Shown piece by piece: positions 6,296 through 13,350 of a stretch of 21,449 nucleotides of DNA (position 1 is its first letter; each line of letters begins with the position of its first letter). The position numbers were made by a program, and so were the translations under genes. Source of the DNA: a virus. Below the pieces are notes generated by a model, which saw only the letters and a list, made by a program, of their open reading frames with translations, was not told where the DNA came from and ran no database searches. Location: IMG/VR virus record IMGVR_UViG_3300025289_000138, positions 1 through 21,449 of that record, one strand, 5' to 3'.

Positions 6296-7255
6296 GTTTG
6301 CCTCCCGTGCGTGTGGCACGTTTTGAATGGATTCCAGCGCACGCACGAACCGTCCGCCGGCTGCTGGATCGCCGACCGCGTCAACAGAGATGACGCGGGT
6401 GATTTTGTTTACGAGTTCAAAGACAGATTCCCCGATGCGCTTGCGCACGAAATCGCGCAGCACGTCGATGCTCAGCCCGATGGTCTTGAGAACTCCGCCC
6501 TCTTGCGCCCGCACGAGCTTGCGCGCAAAAGCATCATCGACTGTCTTGAACGTCGCGCGCATGCTCTGCGTCGCACGATCCCAACGCACATTCACCAGTG
6601 AGCCGAGCCAATCGCGTCCGGGTGGCCGCATCCCGCCGCGCTGTTGAAACTCTGCATCGGTGAGGTGGTCATCGTAGACTTTTGCGCCCTCGAACATCGG
6701 CACGGCTGATTCGAGTGCGGCAATCGACCAGAGCCGATTGTTCTTCGAGCGGATGTACGGTGTGCCTTCGATGGCCTGTACATCGCCGACCGTCTCGGGG
6801 CCGATGATCACCACTTCCCACGAGCGGCCGGTTTTATCGAGCGGGGATTCAAGATGAATGTCGGAGAGGGTAATACGTCCTGCTTGCGTGAGATTCACAC
6901 TCTCGTGTTCAGCGGGCGTGATACCTGTGATCTTCTTGTGGATCACGGCACATACACGCGCGCGCTGTTCCTCAGTGGGATAGCGATCCTTGTTATCTGG
7001 ATCGTTCATGCACGCAGTGAACAGTCCTGGATCGGCTGTGGCAAATTCCATCCCGCGCAGCTTGGCCTCTAGTGCGAGATCGGCATCAGTGAGTTTCACT
7101 TCATCGCTCATACTTGCCTTCGCGTGTTCGCGCCACATCGAGTGGCAGATCGCGGCTGCCTGGCTACCGTCTTTTGCTGTTCCCTCGTTCAGCACCATCG
7201 GGATGCAGCGGCTAATGTATTCGTCTTGCGTTTCGCCTGAGTGTGGTGTCGGCAT
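4448..7255 (-). CDS. Fused prohead protease - scaffold - major capsid protein (Mu gpT-like)
   Basis: A single 935-residue frame. Residues 1-45 hold a Cys motif (MPTPHSGETQDEYISRC ... AICHSMW) and about 75-110 a second similar Cys motif. About 125-315 look like a prohead protease of the S78/HK97 type: VYDDHLTD (His197), KTIGLSID (Ser262) and VISVDAVGDPA. From Met321 a charged coiled-coil region (DRKLAEADRKLAEANATADR) reads as scaffold. About 500-935 resemble the Mu gpT major head protein. The start chosen is ATG 7255. The frame is open upstream to a TTG at 7339, but that stretch encodes a terminator hairpin. No Shine-Dalgarno sequence precedes 7255. A second start with an excellent site lies at 6295 (separate entry). 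The protein is expected to form the procapsid and to be cut by its own protease domain. Confidence 0.85.
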   Translation of the reverse strand: MPTPHSGETQDEYISRCIPMVLNEGTAKDGSQAAAICHSMWREHAKASMSDEVKLTDADLALEAKLRGMEFATADPGLFTACMNDPDNKDRYPTEEQRARVCAVIHKKITGITPAEHESVNLTQAGRITLSDIHLESPLDKTGRSWEVVIIGPETVGDVQAIEGTPYIRSKNNRLWSIAALESAVPMFEGAKVYDDHLTDAEFQQRGGMRPPGRDWLGSLVNVRWDRATQSMRATFKTVDDAFARKLVRAQEGGVLKTIGLSIDVLRDFVRKRIGESVFELVNKITRVISVDAVGDPAAGGRFVRALESIQNVPHAREANMEEAIKQCDQLIAAVEASALPDDAKAQLKAQLEQIKAGLSAAPPAEVVTPEAQQQATEAKIAAAQYALRTIEAVVKATSQKPVEPKPTLSDIDRKLAEADRKLAEANATADRILEAARVAQSRQVLEAALTESGLSKPIRELIREQFEGRAVEANVIKTAIEKHRAAFLADDSGRVTDHGGARARVKLGMNEADQFVLGFVRRVWGPNGVRKFVNAFGMKWKDGAPVIGAAQEVIADPSFGLSARAVEGWKSGGGSIGSIPLYSGLDEWYWDLTGGGDRSQADFFGEGRFSARALEANLNTGTLTSIVKNAVNVMLAADYAVQEQWWNEIVEELDVDTYDSATLVRLFGATTLSIVPEGDAYTELDWEDEEETAAPVKRGNYIEITLETFLRDKINKLNTLPDRLSKSWYNTVADRVAQVFTTNTAAGPVLSDTGALFNATAATSAGGHANLLTTAMSWAAINAAVIAMKKQTDQPLGVGRRLGLDVMPTHVLVPIDLTATTERIIDAEKIPGSADNDPNPYYRKIKVLEVPVWTDVTDWALVAKPGGVSPIKLIWLRGKRTPELFEASDEKTGALLTNDAIRYKVRQFGFEFSSTYRVAPVADWRSLHKSNVAG

Positions 7256-7259
7256 CAGT

Positions 7260-7294
7260 GAAAACGAAAAGGGCAGCCGACATTCGGCTGCCCT
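7260..7294 (-). terminator. Rho-independent terminator or attenuator before the capsid gene
   Basis: An 11-bp perfect stem (7270-7280 with 7284-7294, core GGGCAGCCGA / TCGGCTGCCC) and a three-base loop are followed on the minus strand by TTTTCGTTTTC. It meets the usual criteria of an intrinsic terminator. It lies downstream of the promoter at 7351-7379 and 15 bases or fewer before the capsid start, so it would stop both upstream read-through and new transcripts unless it is leaky or antiterminated. Confidence 0.75.
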
Positions 7295-7350
7295 AGAGTG
7301 CTCTTGATAGAGTGACCTCGAAGGGTCTTGCTTATTCAATTCGTGCGTTT

Positions 7351-7379
7351 AGAGTACAACAGATTGCCCTAGATGTCAA
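7351..7379 (-). promoter_or_regulatory. Sigma-70-type promoter for the capsid operon
   Basis: On the minus strand TTGACA (7374-7379) and TACTCT (7351-7356) are 17 bases apart. The -35 is perfect. The -10 keeps the most important T, A and final T. The -35 overlaps the TGA of the preceding gene. The spacer end and -10 (AATCTGTTGTACTCT) resemble those of the promoter at 16019-16048. Confidence 0.55.
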
Positions 7380-7558
7380 GACGTTGGTTTTGCGTTGGTT
7401 TTACGCCATTCGACGATCGTCGCCTCCATTGCACGCACTGCAACCTCGGCACGTTCTGATGGCATCCGCACGATCACACGTGCATAACTGATGACCACAC
7501 GTGCTAGATCAGGCGGGATGTCGCGCGGGAATATGGGTCGCACGCGCGGCTCACGCAC
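7376..7558 (-). CDS. Unknown 60-residue protein
   Basis: A small gene after MuF. The GTG at 7558 overlaps the last bases of the MuF gene (stop at 7551-7553). The frame is open further upstream, but only in antiphase to MuF. The protein is a Pro/Arg-rich start (VREPRVRPIFPRDIPPDLAR) followed by one or two helices (VVISYARVIVRMPSERAEVAVRAMEATIVEW). I do not recognise it. Its stop codon is part of the -35 box of the next promoter, making it the last gene of the packaging operon. Confidence 0.55.
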   Translation of the reverse strand: MREPRVRPIFPRDIPPDLARVVISYARVIVRMPSERAEVAVRAMEATIVEWRKTNAKPTS

Positions 7559-8468
7559 GTCTTTCGATCTCCTGCTCGACGCGCTGCGTCGTGCGCGGGA
7601 CGAAATCGCCATAACCTGATCGCCACACAATGTGGCGGCAGCGGCAATTGATCGTGTTTGCGGGTGAGCCGCGCGGATCACGCGGATACATCAGCTTCTC
7701 TCGCGGTGCACCCAACGTTGGTGCAACCTCGAAGTATTCACTGATCTTCACCCGCTGCCCATGCGCTTCGAGATGGCCGCTGCGAGTGCGATGATCCCCC
7801 GTAGCGATCCAGCCCTTCTCAATATCAGGCGCAGTCTCAGCAACCTGGATCATGCGTGCTTGTGTGCTGATTGAGTATACGCGCCCGACCTCGGTGCGGA
7901 AGATCGCTTCCGCGCGTGCTGAGATACCGGTGAGCTCACTCAGTCTGTCCTTCGCGCCGACGATCTCACTGATACGACGCTGCGCCTCGAACGGCGACAT
8001 CAGGCCGAGCATCGATTGTGTAAGTGTGGCATTGATAGATGTGCGAACTTCCTCGGTGATCTTCGTGATGAGGTTGGCGCTGAAACCTTGCAGCACAGCA
8101 ACTATAGCAGGATTCAAACGCGCCGGTGTCAGCGAGATACCTGACACCTTGAGCGGCTCATCCACTGTTCGCGCACCGAGTTCATATGCTGATGTTTGAA
8201 TATCCGAGAATGCAACAGTGACCTGCTCGCGATACCGTTCCAGGATCGCATTGACCTGCTGCTGCAAACTCTCCAGGTTGCTTAGCCGCCAGCCTTCGGC
8301 TGTCAGCACGCGCTGATTGATCTCACGCAGTGCATCCTGCAACAAACGCACAGCGCGCCGCACAGCCTCATCTTCTAGGCGGTTGGCTTGTTTGGCGAGT
8401 GCATCGAGTGTGGCGATATAGTCGCCTTTGCTGCCGCGTTTCGGATCGTCAGCCATATCTGATGTCAC
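7551..8468 (-). CDS. MuF / SPP1 gp7-like minor head morphogenesis protein
   Basis: A 305-residue protein of the phage Mu F family, a minor head protein attached to the portal. The N-terminal 150 residues are helical (RLEDEAVRRAVRLLQDALRE). The C-terminal half carries the family pattern: ARAEAIFRTEVGRVYS, then KGWIATGDHRTRSGHLEAHG (W-x-x-x-x-D-x-R-T-R-x-x-H), a Pro-rich LMYPRDPRGSPA, and NCRCRH. The GTG start at 8468 overlaps the previous stop (GTGA); an in-frame ATG at 8456 is the alternative. Its place between portal-side genes and the capsid gene is typical. Known family members are injected or help package DNA; this role is by analogy. Confidence 0.85.
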   Translation of the reverse strand: MTSDMADDPKRGSKGDYIATLDALAKQANRLEDEAVRRAVRLLQDALREINQRVLTAEGWRLSNLESLQQQVNAILERYREQVTVAFSDIQTSAYELGARTVDEPLKVSGISLTPARLNPAIVAVLQGFSANLITKITEEVRTSINATLTQSMLGLMSPFEAQRRISEIVGAKDRLSELTGISARAEAIFRTEVGRVYSISTQARMIQVAETAPDIEKGWIATGDHRTRSGHLEAHGQRVKISEYFEVAPTLGAPREKLMYPRDPRGSPANTINCRCRHIVWRSGYGDFVPRTTQRVEQEIERRA

Positions 8469-8650
8469 GATTCCAGAATGATAATTTCCTCATCTTCTCT
8501 TTGTAGCCTCTCGATACGACGTCGCTCATCTCTCTTGATGATGGGACGGCTAGGAGCTGGAGGGGCAACAGAAACAGTCGCACTCCCAACTGCAAACGGA
8601 TCGAATAGATTGCCGAAGTTTGTGATCTGCCGTCCGCGCGGTGCAGCCAC
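8465..8650 (-). CDS. Unknown 61-residue acidic-tail protein
   Basis: A small protein from a GTG at 8650 to the GTGA junction with MuF. It has a Pro/Ala-rich middle (SVAPPAPSRPIIK) and a charged helix (RDERRRIERLQREDEEIIILE). No known family is recognised. Another frame over the same DNA (8449-8652, ATG start) gives a peptide that overlaps the MuF start and has no evident fold, so I prefer this one. The charged C-terminal helix suggests an interaction with a neighbouring head protein. Confidence 0.5.
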   Translation of the reverse strand: MAAPRGRQITNFGNLFDPFAVGSATVSVAPPAPSRPIIKRDERRRIERLQREDEEIIILES

Positions 8651-8655
8651 ATTGA

Positions 8656-8883
8656 CTATGCCTCATCGATGACAGGCTTCAACCCTGCGCGTTTCCACCA
8701 CGCGGCGAGACGCTGGCGCCAGCCTTCCATGTTCCATTTGCCGGGTCGGTCGCGGTAACCAGGCATGGTCGGAACACCTTGCATCCGTACCATGACCGGC
8801 TGTCCCGCAAAGAAACCGTGATCGACCTGTCCCATTGGCCCGAAGGCCTGACCCATCGATCCAATCGTTCGTCCGCGCGCCAT
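8656..8883 (-). CDS. 75-residue protein sharing a motif with the surface protein at 10233-10952
   Basis: It starts with a TAATG overlap on the repeat-protein gene. The N-terminal half is Gly/Met-rich (MARGRTIGSMGQAFGPMGQV). Residues 35-51 read QGVPTMPGYRDRPGKWN, nearly the same as the C-terminus of the 239-residue protein two genes upstream in transcription. A helix rich in Trp and Arg follows (MEGWRQRLAAWWKRAG). I do not recognise a family. The shared motif suggests both proteins dock on a common partner, possibly as short surface tags. Confidence 0.6.
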   Translation of the reverse strand: MARGRTIGSMGQAFGPMGQVDHGFFAGQPVMVRMQGVPTMPGYRDRPGKWNMEGWRQRLAAWWKRAGLKPVIDEA

Positions 8884-9797
8884 TACACACCCGCCGTCAG
8901 TTCATCGATGGGCTGATTCGCGGCGTCCGTGGTGACTGTCTGACTCATGTGGAGCGTCACGCCATCGGTACGGTAGGTTTCCAGCGTGCCCGCATTGTCA
9001 CGGATACGACTCACGGCTTTGAGGATTGCCGTCGCCAGTGAATGCAATGCTGCTGTGGCTTCGACCTGATCGATGTCCCGCTTCAGGAGCGCGTCGGCGA
9101 TCTCTAGCGCGGCGTCCGCGGCCAGCGCCGCCGCATCGATCGCGTTCGCCGCGAAGGTCGCTGCGTCGATCGCACCATTCGCAATGGCTGCTGCGTCGAT
9201 TGCCCCCGCCGCAAACGTTGCGGCGTCGATGGCTCCGTTGGCGATCGCGGCTGCATCGATGGCTCCGGCGGCGAAGGTTGCCGCGTCGATGGCGGCATTT
9301 GCAATAGCCGCCGCATCGATCGCACCTGCCGCGAACGTGGCTGCATCGATCGCGCCATTCGCAATAGCGGCAGCATCGATAGCACTGGCTGCAAACGCGG
9401 CAGCCGTGATCGCGCCCGCCTGGAATGAGCCAGTCTCGGCGCCTCCAGATGCATCGATGTCCATTCCACGCCCGCTGATATTCGGGAATGCCAGATCGAC
9501 CAACTGTCGGGTTGCGGTATACATCACGTTCACCGCTGTTTTCGCGCCAGCCGTGCCGGTCTTCGTGATCACCGCCACGATGTCCGCATTCATCTCGGTG
9601 GCAGTGAGCGACAGTGTATACATTCCCGATGAAGTCGCGAGTTCACCTGCCTCATTGGTGCAGTCGGTGAATGTCCCGCCGTCCTTGCTCACCTCACTGT
9701 CGAGCGTCGCGGCGGCAGTCACCAGATCGCCATCCGCATCGTAGATCGGGAAGGTGACTATAAATGCAGCATTCTTCTTGGGTGGCCAGTCTGCCAT
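8883..9797 (-). CDS. Virion protein with ten 10-residue Ala-rich repeats
   Basis: A 304-residue protein starting at ATG 9797 with AGGAG eight bases upstream. Residues 1-100 form a beta domain (FIVTFPIYDADGDLVTAAA, LDSEVSKDGGTF, TSSGMYTLSLTATEMNAD) of a type I recall from phage structural proteins. Residues 129-228 are ten repeats of ten residues alternating AIDAAAIANG and AIDAATFAAG. Residues 229-304 are a helix (ALLKRDIDQVEATAALHSLA) and a small beta domain (RDNAGTLETYRTDGVTLHM). The repeats probably form a rod, either a coiled coil or a left-handed beta-type solenoid. A fibre or tail spike-like role is inferred. Confidence 0.75.
   Translation of the reverse strand: MADWPPKKNAAFIVTFPIYDADGDLVTAAATLDSEVSKDGGTFTDCTNEAGELATSSGMYTLSLTATEMNADIVAVITKTGTAGAKTAVNVMYTATRQLVDLAFPNISGRGMDIDASGGAETGSFQAGAITAAAFAASAIDAAAIANGAIDAATFAAGAIDAAAIANAAIDAATFAAGAIDAAAIANGAIDAATFAAGAIDAAAIANGAIDAATFAANAIDAAALAADAALEIADALLKRDIDQVEATAALHSLATAILKAVSRIRDNAGTLETYRTDGVTLHMSQTVTTDAANQPIDELTAGV
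9114..9413 (-). repeat. Ten 30-bp coding repeats
   Basis: Ten consecutive 30-bp units encode AIDAAAIANG or AIDAATFAAG variants (first unit AITAAAFAAS, last AIDAAALAAD). The even 60-bp alternation shows that the unit duplicated was probably two repeats long. Synonymous differences between copies show they are old and kept by selection at protein level. The array could expand or contract by slippage. Confidence 0.9.
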
Positions 9798-9821
9798 TGT
9801 CTCATCTCCTGACTGTATGTG

Positions 9822-10223
9822 TTAGTGCTTAAGAGAGCCTCTTAATCGGTTCAACCAACTTGGCTTCTTCTCTTTCTCTAGCAGCTTCATCGCCATCTTG
9901 AGAATTTCTGCCTGCTGCACTTCAGGTGGCGGCGCCGAGGGTGGCACATGCACGCGACGCTGCCAATCAGCCGGATCGGTCTCCTCAATGCTGGTTATTA
10001 AGCTGGGCCGGATGTCCCTTATCGCCGTCACCTCGTTGGCCGCGTTGGCGATACGCGCCTGATCCGTGCCAGACCTCACATCGATCTCAAGCCGGAGCAA
10101 GACAGGCTCAGAATCGCCTGGCTCAGTCTCGATCACATCCAGTAGCCTGCCGATAAAATATCCCTTTCGCTGATGATAAATAGAGTAGACCTTGCCGACT
10201 TGCAGGTTCTTCGAAATGCTCAT
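9822..10223 (-). CDS. Unknown 133-residue protein
   Basis: It starts at ATG 10223 with GAGAGGA five bases upstream. The first 90 residues read as a small beta barrel (VGKVYSIYHQRKGYFIGRLLDV, PVLLRLEIDVRSGTDQARIA), a pattern that recalls Sm-like or SH3-like folds. A Pro linker (VHVPPSAPPPEVQQ) leads to a charged C-terminal helix (AEILKMAMKLLEKEKKPSWLNRL). No family recognised. It lies between two probable surface proteins in the packaging operon. Confidence 0.65.
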   Translation of the reverse strand: MSISKNLQVGKVYSIYHQRKGYFIGRLLDVIETEPGDSEPVLLRLEIDVRSGTDQARIANAANEVTAIRDIRPSLITSIEETDPADWQRRVHVPPSAPPPEVQQAEILKMAMKLLEKEKKPSWLNRLRGSLKH

Positions 10224-10232
10224 GTGATCCTC

Positions 10233-10952
10233 TCAATTCCACTTACCTGGCCTGTCTCCACGTCCCGGCGCAGTCGGCACACCCTGAGTACGGATCATTG
10301 CTGGCTGACCAACAGCTGGCGCAGCGGGCCGAATTGCAACAATGGCAGCGCCCCAGCCAGATGCTCCCGACGACTGGAATGTGCTTGGATTGTCACTTGT
10401 GGCGTTAAGATTCCGAGAACACATTGCACCAGAGACTGAGCCTCCCGCACTCGTTTCCGCGTACTCTCGATTATCCGCGTAATTCGTCGGATAGGTTGTG
10501 CCAGCTCCATTTCCATTGATCCCATACCAGGAAATCCACAACGTATCATCAGCGCCCCAAGATGGCGTTAGGTTTGGCGGATCGGGGGTTGTTGTGTCTC
10601 CCGATGCCGTTGCGTACTCAGGTATAGTCGTGCCATGCCAATCCGTGATCCGCCAACTGAATGCAACCGCCTTCTCGCTATCGCTCACAATAGTCATCGA
10701 TGTTCCATCGGAGCCGTTGGCAATGCGATAACCAAACGAGATGGAGGCAGTCGCAGTACCGTTGTTTATTTTAGCTAATCTAGTCCAGGCAGGACTAGTC
10801 GGCCAGGTATGATCGCCTGTGCCATCACATGAAAAAAAGACCATGAGCAGATCACCAGACACAATGCCATCAGGCAGATCAATGACGTGACTCGTCTCAA
10901 CGCCCGAATCTACGTGAGTTGTGCCTTTGGTGCTGACAACCGGGAAAGCCAT
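10233..10952 (-). CDS. Beta-sandwich virion surface or adhesion-like protein
   Basis: A 239-residue protein two bases after the portal stop. Residues 1-208 form one beta-sandwich: SHVIDLPDGIVSGDLLMVFF, SPAWTRLAKI, ASISFGYRIANGSDG and VAFSWRITDWHG are typical of phage adhesion or head-fibre modules ('P-x-G-[IV]-x-x-G-D-L-L' then 'G-W-T-x-L'). A Pro/Ala linker (RPAAPAVGQPA) leads to QGVPTAPGRGDRPGKWN at the very end, repeated in the 75-residue protein at 8656-8883. No signal peptide. Inferred role: a capsid-bound decoration or fibre that may bind cell-surface sugar. Confidence 0.65.
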   Translation of the reverse strand: MAFPVVSTKGTTHVDSGVETSHVIDLPDGIVSGDLLMVFFSCDGTGDHTWPTSPAWTRLAKINNGTATASISFGYRIANGSDGTSMTIVSDSEKAVAFSWRITDWHGTTIPEYATASGDTTTPDPPNLTPSWGADDTLWISWYGINGNGAGTTYPTNYADNREYAETSAGGSVSGAMCSRNLNATSDNPSTFQSSGASGWGAAIVAIRPAAPAVGQPAMIRTQGVPTAPGRGDRPGKWN

Positions 10953-10954
10953 TG

Positions 10955-13348
10955 TTATTCAGGCTCTTCTTTGACTTCCGTGATCAAACCTTGTCGATCA
11001 CGGATCACTCGCTTCGTGACAGGCTTCTGTTCTGGCACTTCTACTGTCACAATTGGCGGCGGCTGTTGAGGTACGTTGATTGTATTGAGTATAACGGGTG
11101 GCGATTGTTCCGGCACAGTGATATTGATGACAGGTTGAACATCACTGGGTTGTGCTGCTTCATTGATTCGACTCAAAAGCTCAACCATCCTGGTGAGTTG
11201 AGCATTGCTCGATTGGTTGCTCGATTCAATGACGCGTTCTAATGCGTTGGCCAGATCGCCCACAGGCACTTCGACGTTCACGACCGGCGCAGGCAGATTG
11301 AGAGTCTTTGCAAGCGTCATCTCTGCGGGATTGAGAGACATATTGATAATCGGCGCAGGCAAGGATTCACTTGATCGTCTAGTATCCTGTGCCAATCGAA
11401 TTGATTCAAGCTCGTGCATCAAAGCATAGAACTGCTGCATAGATAGCATGGAATTATCCTCAGTTGCTCGTCCTTCATCGAGATGTGTCACTCGCATCTC
11501 GATGATCTGCCCATCATTCCCTTTCGATTCTTGCCGCGCGCCTTGATTCATCACCGCCAGCAACGAAGATAGATCGGCGCTTGGCTGCTGTCCGTTGCCA
11601 CCTGGCTGCGCTTTGTCCAGCGCATCAGCTAGGCCTGATGTGTCCGGGCCGGTTTGCAATGCCGCGACGACTTTATCGATCTCGATCTCGACACCGAGCA
11701 GCTCAGCCGCACGCGCTTCCAACTCGACGGCTGTCTGCAACGGTAGCAACTTCATCGAGTACAGACCTGTGACTGCTGTTGCCACTGCCGAGAACGTGGT
11801 TGCTGCTGCCACCGTATCGCGCGGACTGATCTCCGGCATCTGCACATCGAAGCAGTCGCGCGCAAGAACGCGCATCGGCAGACCGAGGCGATCTAGTTTC
11901 GGCTCACCGTTCTCATCCAGTATTTCAACTTCTTCCGGGATGCGCTTCGCCTCTACTGCACAGTCAACTTGGTATTGTAGAATGCGAATCAGCAGCCGGC
12001 GTACCACGCCTTGCCGCGTCTCGAAACCGCGATAGGTTGGGCTGCCTTGTGCTGTGGCTGTTGCCAGATTTGCATCACCGCCTGAGCCGAGCATATAAAC
12101 CGGCAGACGCGCGCCGCCCGCAAGGAAGTTTAGAATCGTGTCGTATAGTGATGACCAATCGGCAGCTTTGAGATCGGGATTGCGATCCGTGAGGACGATC
12201 GATTCGTTGTGTGCGAAGACGCGACCCGCTTGAGATGATGAGGCACGGAACTTCTTGTCTTGCTTATCCAATTCTTTCTCATCTGCTCCATTGACCAGCA
12301 AGTCCCACACGGTGTCCTTCAGCAGCGCCGCGTGTTCAAGAATGTCAAAGAAGAGTTGATCAGTGCGATCCAACCAATCGATGAGTGCAAGACCATCCGG
12401 CCGGCCGCGCATACCGATGCTCGTTTTGTTCACTTGCACAATGAAACATTGGCCATCATATGGCACGCCCTCGATCTCTGCACCGACGCGATCCTGATAC
12501 ATCATGCCACCGTGCGCTTCACTGACACGCCAAGCGCGACCGTAGCACGTCTCAGTGGCACGTGCATTCTCCCAACCCGAATCAAATTTATCTGTTTGAC
12601 GATTCGCCTCGGCGATTCGCCAATGCCGTCGCGATCGTGTGATCACATCATCCGCTGCGTAGCTGTGACTCACTGCAAATTCAGTCGATTTGATGCCATG
12701 CAATCGTCCTGTTTCGGGATCGATGCAGATGACCTTGAGCAATCGCCCGCGCTGTTGTGGCTCGTTTGCTACAGCCTTGAGCTGAACAGCGACGATCTCT
12801 TCGCGGTTATCCGCATCCGTGATAATCCGATCGATCTCGGCAGAATCAATCGCACCGAGTCGGACTTGTCCATCACCTACAACACCATCCCAGCGTACGA
12901 ATGCCTCGATGAATAACTCACCGTACAGCCCTAGATCACGCACGCGCTGCGCGCCTTTGCCTTCCCAGTCGTTCGTGTCGTCGTACCAGTGCGCGTCGAG
13001 AATGGCTTGCACCTCATCATTGTCGGCGGTGATGACTGGGCCATCACCCCACACATAATCTGTTCGCGTATTGGCAATCGCGTAGGCCAACGGGTTGGTA
13101 GCATATTGACGAGAGCTGCGTTCAATAGCCGCTTCCTGACTCGTCGGCGTTTCGTCTCGAATCGTAATGCGACTGCGATAGCCTCGGCGCTGATAGGTGA
13201 TACCGCCCGCTGTCACGGGCGGCTCGTCTTCAGCATCTTGCATACCTGACCAGTAGGCAGCCTTCACGCGTTTCTCTGCATCAGTGCGGAGAGCTTTGAT
13301 AGTGCGGTTGAGATGAGTGCGTGTAACTGTTTGCGTTTTACGTTTCAC
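10955..13348 (-). CDS. Portal protein
   Basis: A 797-residue protein. The chosen GTG at 13348 has GAGGA five bases upstream; a TTG at 13366 is weaker. The core (about residues 55-500) matches portal proteins: YATNPLAYAIANTRTDYVWG, LGLYGELFIEAFVRWDG, FIVQVNKTSIGMRGRPDGLA, the long helix DQLFFDILEHAALLKDTVWD and GARLPVYMLGSGGDANLATA. From about residue 600 a low-complexity tail alternates Val and Pro (PAPVVNVEVP, PPVILNTINVPQQPPPIVTV) and ends in KPVTKRVIRDRQGLITEV, as in many large phage portals. It lies directly downstream of TerL, as usual. It forms the dodecameric ring through which DNA enters and leaves the head. Confidence 0.9.
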   Translation of the reverse strand: MKRKTQTVTRTHLNRTIKALRTDAEKRVKAAYWSGMQDAEDEPPVTAGGITYQRRGYRSRITIRDETPTSQEAAIERSSRQYATNPLAYAIANTRTDYVWGDGPVITADNDEVQAILDAHWYDDTNDWEGKGAQRVRDLGLYGELFIEAFVRWDGVVGDGQVRLGAIDSAEIDRIITDADNREEIVAVQLKAVANEPQQRGRLLKVICIDPETGRLHGIKSTEFAVSHSYAADDVITRSRRHWRIAEANRQTDKFDSGWENARATETCYGRAWRVSEAHGGMMYQDRVGAEIEGVPYDGQCFIVQVNKTSIGMRGRPDGLALIDWLDRTDQLFFDILEHAALLKDTVWDLLVNGADEKELDKQDKKFRASSSQAGRVFAHNESIVLTDRNPDLKAADWSSLYDTILNFLAGGARLPVYMLGSGGDANLATATAQGSPTYRGFETRQGVVRRLLIRILQYQVDCAVEAKRIPEEVEILDENGEPKLDRLGLPMRVLARDCFDVQMPEISPRDTVAAATTFSAVATAVTGLYSMKLLPLQTAVELEARAAELLGVEIEIDKVVAALQTGPDTSGLADALDKAQPGGNGQQPSADLSSLLAVMNQGARQESKGNDGQIIEMRVTHLDEGRATEDNSMLSMQQFYALMHELESIRLAQDTRRSSESLPAPIINMSLNPAEMTLAKTLNLPAPVVNVEVPVGDLANALERVIESSNQSSNAQLTRMVELLSRINEAAQPSDVQPVINITVPEQSPPVILNTINVPQQPPPIVTVEVPEQKPVTKRVIRDRQGLITEVKEEPE

Positions 13349-13350
13349 AT

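Noticed and set aside
7256-7339. N-terminal extension of the protease-capsid frame from TTG 7339
   Set aside because: It encodes the terminator hairpin and T tract, has a TTG start and no ribosome site.
8449-8652. 67-residue alternative ORF from ATG 8652
   Set aside because: It overlaps the MuF start and lacks a sensible composition; the GTG frame at 8465-8650 ends in a typical GTGA junction.
9114-9413. CRISPR array
   Set aside because: The 30-bp periodicity has no spacers and is explained by coding decapeptide repeats.
9073-9744. 223-residue plus-strand ORF rich in Ala/Ser
   Set aside because: It is the mirror of the coding repeats of the 304-residue gene; the repeat keeps antisense frames open.
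12338-12349. Isolated TTGACA inside the portal gene
   Set aside because: No acceptable -10 box 16-19 bases downstream.
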